This document shows, piece after piece, positions 59,076 to 64,000 of a stretch of DNA of 64,000 nucleotides. Position numbers and translations under genes: made by a program. Position 1 is the first letter of the stretch, and every line of letters starts with the position of its first letter. Source of the stretch: Capitulum mitella (lineage: Eukaryota; Arthropoda; Thecostraca; Pollicipedomorpha; Pollicipedidae); NCBI GenBank assembly GCA_030062745.1, contig CP099845.1, forward strand, positions 16,904,903-16,968,902, in the 5' to 3' direction. The notes under the pieces were generated by a model, which had not been told where the DNA came from, did not search any database, and worked only from the letters and a program-made list of their open reading frames with translations.

Positions 59076-60039
59076 GGGCCGCGTGGGGCGTTCACATCTA
59101 CAGCGCGTCCGTCACGCCGGCCGCCCCTCCCCGCCGTTAGAGCTGGAGATAATGCAACCAGACTATCACCGTTATCGGCAGCCAACGTGAGCCCAATTTC
59201 AGCCGCTACAGTCCCGTAAACAGCGGCGTAGGCGGCCGAACGGCAGGACAATGTGTGTGTCGGCGTGTAGCGCGGCTTATGGCAGGACCGCTGATGGAAA
59301 ACGTGGCGGCCAGCGCGTAATTGGGTCCGTCCGGACTCTGTGAGAGCTGCGTGACGTCCGCGCCACTAACGAGTTTGCCGTCGGCCGGCATGACCCCGGC
59401 CTGATTAGAGCGAGCCTAGGCCGTCAGAGGTGTCGCCTCGCGGCCGGCAGCTGTACAGGAGGCGGCCGGCGCTTAGTACCGGCACCGGAGGAGGGCGGCT
59501 CCCCCGGAAAACAGAGCGGGGACGATCCAGAGACAGACGCACACCAGGCACCTGTGCAGGGGAGCCATTCAGGAGTGCAGATACCGGGCGGCCGCTCGGG
59601 AGCGCCGCCGAGAGGACAGTTCTCACAGGAAATGGCAGAGGTCGTCGTCCCACGCCACCGCCTAATCGGCCAGACAGCGGCGCGCGGCGCTCATTCGGGT
59701 CGGCCCGGCCGGCCGCGAGGCCTCCCGCTGTCTCCCCGGTGCGGACGCAGCGGATAAATCCGCCAGCACAGTCCGCTCAGCCGACGCCGTCCGGCCCAGT
59801 CGGCATTCATCCGATGTTTATATCTCTGTTTACGGCCGGGTCACACGCTGCTTACCATACGAACGCCCGGTACATTCAATGTGTCTTCGTTAGAAACGTC
59901 GCGGGCGTCACATCTTTTCCGCGACCGGCTCGTTTCCGAGCGGTAAACACGCGGCGACACAGTTATAATGGCACCGATTTTCGCCGCGGCTCTCAGAGAG
60001 CGGCGAACTCTGTCGCAGCCATCAACAACCGGAGCGTCG

Positions 60040-60430
60040 TCCCACAGCACGGCACTGACGGCATCAGACACAGCAGGGCCGGAGAGTCCCACAACACGGC
60101 ATCAGCTACAGCAGAGCCGGAGAGTCCCACAGCACGGCACTGACGGCATCAGACACAGCAGGGCCGGAGTGTCCCACAACACGGCACTGAGGGCATCAGA
60201 CACAGCAGGGCCGGAGAGTCCCACAACACGGCATCAGCTACAGCAGGGCCGGAGAGTCCCACAACACGGCACTGACAGCATCAGACACAGCAGAGCCGGA
60301 GAGTCCCACAACACGGCACTGACGGCATCAGCTACAGCAGAGCCGGAGTGTCCCACAACACGGCACTGACGGCATCAGCTACAGCAGGGCCGGAGAGTCC
60401 CACAACACGGCACTGACGGCATCAGACATC
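60040..60430. repeat. Minisatellite, 47-bp unit with shorter variants, about 9 copies
   Basis: The unit contains CCCACAACACGGCACTGACG and AGACACAGCAGGGCCGGAGA. Shorter copies lack the CTGACGG part. Confidence 0.95.
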
Positions 60431-60605
60431 GCATTCACAGGCGCAGCGAAAGGGAGGGGGCCGGGGGCCGGCCTCCCCTTAGCTGGATTTGTTTGTGAAA
60501 ACTATTGCACATCGTCTTTCCAGCAGGCGGTTTTCGTATGATTTGTTCAAACTGGGCTACGCCCCTCCCCCTAAGAAAATGCTGGCTGCATCCCTGACCG
60601 CACTG
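60431..60605. repeat. Probable decayed interspersed-repeat fragment
   Basis: GGGGGCCGGCCTCCCCTTAG at the left and GCTACGCCCCTCCCCCTAAG, AAAATGCTGGCTGCATCCCT at the right have the look of decayed transposon ends. The part between is AT-richer than its surroundings. Confidence 0.35.
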
Positions 60606-60724
60606 ACGCACACACACCAGCTCGGGTCCCTCGAACGACGAGAGGGTGGTCGCAGCGGCCCCCTGGCGAGAGCACAGCGCGTCCCAGTCACACTGCCATT
60701 CAGAGACGGACGATGGGGACTGCA

Positions 60725-61170
60725 CGTCCAGAGTCAGCCAAATCCAAGGCTGCTCACACCGACCGTCTGACACCAGCCAAATCCAGGACAATTTACATCG
60801 ACCGTCTGGTACCAGCCAAATCCAGAACTGACCACACCGACCGTCTGGCATCAGTCAAATCCAGGATTGCTCACAACGACCGTCTGGCATCAGCCAAATC
60901 CAGGACTGCGGACACAGACCGTCTGGCATCAGCCAAATCCAGAACTGCTCAAGCAGACCGTCTGGCATCAGCCAAATCCAGGACTGCGGACACAGACCGT
61001 CTGACATCAGCCAAATCCAGAACTGCTCACACCGACCGTCTGGCATCAGCCAAATCCAGAATTGCTCACGCAGACCGTCTAGCATCGGCAAATCCAGGAC
61101 TGTTCACGCAGACCGTCCGGCATCAGACAAATCCAGGACTGTTCACGCAGACCGTCCGGCAACAGCCATA
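60725..61170. repeat. Minisatellite, 39-bp unit, about 11 copies
   Basis: The unit contains CCGTCTGGCATCAGCCAAAT and CCAGGACTGCTCACACCGA. The 39-bp period keeps frame, giving spurious 13-residue repeats on both strands. Confidence 0.95.
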
Positions 61171-61899
61171 TCCCGGCCGTGCCGACGAATAACCGTGCTC
61201 ATTATCCGTTCTGGCTGTCGTCCCCATGCAAAGCGACGGCTGAGCAATACGCTCATCGCCATATAAGCGGATGCACTGAACTCTCATGTTGGTGACAGTC
61301 GTCAGATATATCTCCGGGCAGAATCCGCTGGTGGACGCCAGCGCCGCCGCCGACGGGTCTGTGCGGAGACAGCATTCAGCGCTGGCCGGCCGGGCCACCA
61401 GCTGGAGGACGGCCCGACCGGGACCGGCCGGCCGAGCCTGTCACAGCCGCGGCCGCAGTATCGGCACAGTTTACCAGCCGGCCGACGAACACACAGCTCT
61501 GGCCCAGAAGGGACGGCACGAGGCACACCTGATCATCGCCCTCAGCTAATCCATAAATTAGGTGTGCCAAGAAAGCGTGACGGCAAAATTATACAGGAGA
61601 GTAACTGCGTAAGTCGCCGTCGTTAGCGCTCGACTTTTTGGCACGCGTAACACACTGTAAACACTGAGCAGCCACAACTGGACAGCCGGATACGAATTGT
61701 CATCAAGTGTCCCATTACTCCAATATCTTGTTCCACTTCAAGCCTCCGCTCAATGGTCAAGGCACAGATTGCCTCGCGTGAACGTCATTAACACTCGCAG
61801 AACGCAGTGTAAAACGCGAAAAAAATGAGCCGGAGAACTCATTACCAGGAGCCGTTCATTTCGCGGCGCTATGGCCGCCCAGAAGTGATCCAGAACGCG

Positions 61900-61950
61900 C
61901 TAAACACGGCGGCGCGCCATTTTCGGTGTCGAATTGGCGCGCCAATTTGG
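61900..61950. promoter_or_regulatory. Possible regulatory cluster: palindromic E2F-like site and YY1/Pho-like site
   Basis: AATTGGCGCGCCAATT at 61932-61947 is a perfect 16-bp palindrome containing TTGGCGCGCCAA, which resembles an E2F-type site. GCGCGCCATTTTCG (about 61912-61925) precedes it and contains a GCCATTTT core. No promoter or transcript start can be tied to it. Confidence 0.3.
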
Positions 61951-63500
61951 GCCAGGCGTCGAGAGGACGCCGTCTGCGGGGAGACGGGAGAGCGGCCGCG
62001 CGGCTACCGTTAGGCGGCCGCCGCCCGACGCAGCGACGGCGGCGCCGCTGCCGGCCCTGATGGATGGCGTCCCGCGGCTGACGAGTTATCAGCGGCCGGC
62101 GCGCGGAGCCGCCGCGCCGCCGCCGACCCAGCGCGACCCCGGCCGGAGCCAGGCCGACCGCCCCGCGCGCCGGAACATCCGTAATAGAGCGCGCCCGGTC
62201 CCCCCTGCCACCAGCGCCGCTCCCGGCTGACGGGCGACCCACAGACGGCCCGGCTGGAGCTCCAGCTCTCGAGACACACCCGAGGAGGCCCCGACTGTAG
62301 AAGACGCCGTGAAAGGCGAGCGCAACCGGTGCCCGCCCCATAGGGTCCGATGCGGCGCCCTGAGGAGTGCCAATTTCAGACCTGCGACGGCCAAACAACA
62401 GGCGGCCTGAGGCGTGCTAATTTCAGACCGGTGTCACCCGCGACCCGTGACCTGCGACGGCCAGACAACAGCAGACGGGACACCGGTGACAGGTCACGTC
62501 CAGTCGGCGCCGGCAGGGATCGCTCGGCCCGTGGAGCCGCCGTGCATATTTCGACCCCTAGAGACAGCCGGCCGACCGCCGGACAGACGGACAGAGAGAT
62601 CGTGTCGCCGCACTGACGCCGGCGCTGGAGGGCGTGTCGCGATACTGTCGCCGGCGTTTCGAAACAGAGGGGCCGACGTACGGGACGCCGGCCGCAGCCG
62701 CAGGTCGCCGCTGCACCGGAGGCACGGACGGCTCTGACATGCCGCGCAGACGAGACAGCGGGCATTGTCGGCCTCATCTCGTCACGTGCCGGCCCAATGG
62801 GCTCCGACTGGCTGATGAACTAATTACAGGCTGTCATGACTGCCTGCAACGCCGTGCCAACGACGTAGAGCGCGCGCTAACACGGTTCTTGCGCCATTCT
62901 GGCTGACGTGGATGCTGGTTAATTTCTTTCTCAGTTTCCGGTGTGCAGAACAACCCGGCAAATTTCCGGCATTCTAATTACCGCACACAGCATTCGTCAT
63001 TTTCAGACGTGTTGCAGAATGCGCGAAATTTCATAACGGAACCAAGGCGAAAGTACCAAAGTAATTTCGCATGTTATGACGAAAACACTGATACGACCAC
63101 AAACCTGCTTAAGAATACAACTTTGCATGACAAAACAAGCGTCGTATGCAGTCGGATGTAGAACCGCCTCCATCAAGCCGACGACCCATGCAATCCAGCA
63201 GCCGCGTTTATTCGCTCTCAGAATGGGCGGGCCGGGAAGGAGTTTAATGACGTTAGTCCCGCCATGTGAGACCGGCTGCGAGCCAGATTCCACAGCGATG
63301 CAGTAAGACATGCAGCCGGACCAGCAGATGCGGTGAGACACGCAACCAAACCAGCACCTAACGTCAGCGGCACCATGTCAAACACAAACTGAAGGCGCAA
63401 TTGGAGGAAACGCCTTCAAAGGGAAGAAGGACCACGTACTTCTACACAATAAGTGCTAAAAACGATAAAATTATCTCTCCAAGACATACGCCGGCATGCA
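61951..63500. other. No gene seen
   Basis: GC-rich to about 62.9 kb, then near-neutral. Imperfect local duplication (TTTCAGACC, CTGCGACGGCC) lies at 62360-62480. Confidence 0.45.
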
Positions 63501-63539
63501 AGCCCTCAAGAGGCACCACTCAGCTTTTCGAAATTGCAC

Positions 63540-63806
63540 TCATGTCTCTCCTCAAACACACGAAAAGTTCTGAGCCACGTTCGACCCACGTTCTCTAACA
63601 ATCACATCCGAAGAGCGTTTACCAAGGCAAGACGGAAAGACTCCACGGCCTGAATGATTCACTGATGATAACCAACTTTCTTGACGACAGTGTCAAATTT
63701 GTAAGTTTAAATTTATGTCACTCCTCAAACATACGACAAGTTCTGAGCCACGTTAGATCCACGTTCTCAGTCACATCTGAAGAGCGTCTACCAAGGCACG
63801 ACGCTG
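63540..63806. repeat. Direct duplication of about 95 bp, two diverged copies
   Basis: Copies at about 63540-63635 and 63716-63806 share AAGTTCTGAGCCACGTT, CCACGTTCTC and GAAGAGCG, with several differences. Confidence 0.8.
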
Positions 63807-64000
63807 ACAAAGAAGATTAAAACTGACACACGGCATCGCGTCACTGTAAAGCTCCATCAGCTTTTGGTCTCCAGTCACCAGTGCGCGCGTGAAATTTGCC
63901 AGGCATCAGGACGTGTTTCTGAGTTATACAGATAAGTTCATGATCATTTGGAACATGTCCGGACCACGGCTAATGCTCGGGACGAACGGGTCCCGTAATT

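Overview
This is metazoan nuclear DNA: split coding exons with matching splice phases, TATA-driven genes for secreted proteins, no bacterial gene packing, and an extreme load of minisatellites. The first 13 kb and the last kilobase are near-neutral in composition; most of the rest is GC-rich, CpG is not depleted, and GCCGGC-type words are very common. A GC-rich, minisatellite-rich invertebrate such as a barnacle or another crustacean would fit, but that is a guess; no sequence here fixes the species.

All convincing coding sequence is on the minus strand. Six exons (55193-55380, 41617-42059, 26606-26738, 22741-22911, 19933-20146, 2819-2946) have good acceptors and donors. They read as parts of one large protein: an Arg-rich segment, a Ser-rich linker, then helical segments of spectrin-repeat character. 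It may belong to the Klarsicht/AKAP6/nesprin-like group, but the family name is tentative. Phases fit at every junction except 41617 to 26738, where at least one exon is missing from this reconstruction; a candidate lies near 31 kb. Both ends of the gene appear to lie outside the window.

The last intron (2947-19932, about 17 kb) holds two single-exon genes on the same strand, at 6858-7826 (322 aa) and 13777-14859 (360 aa). Both encode secreted proteins built of four-cysteine follistatin-N-like (FOLN) modules, 11 and 8 respectively, and their last five modules align one to one. Each has a TATA box 56-57 bp upstream of the ATG and an inferred leader of about 25 nt. The 360-aa protein ends in a Lys/Arg/Pro/Ser/Ala tail encoded by a 21-bp minisatellite, and its stop codon lies in the first unit of a second minisatellite.

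More than 25 separate tandem arrays, mostly unrelated in sequence and with units of 14 to about 80 bp, fill the introns, along with an (AG)78 tract, poly-G/C runs, a 56-bp perfect AT-rich palindrome and a 20-bp-arm hairpin. Several arrays create long open frames that are not genes. Two arrays begin at 3' splice sites of the spectrin-like gene and look as if they grew from the splice-site tract. No rRNA, tRNA, CRISPR array or virus-like element was found.
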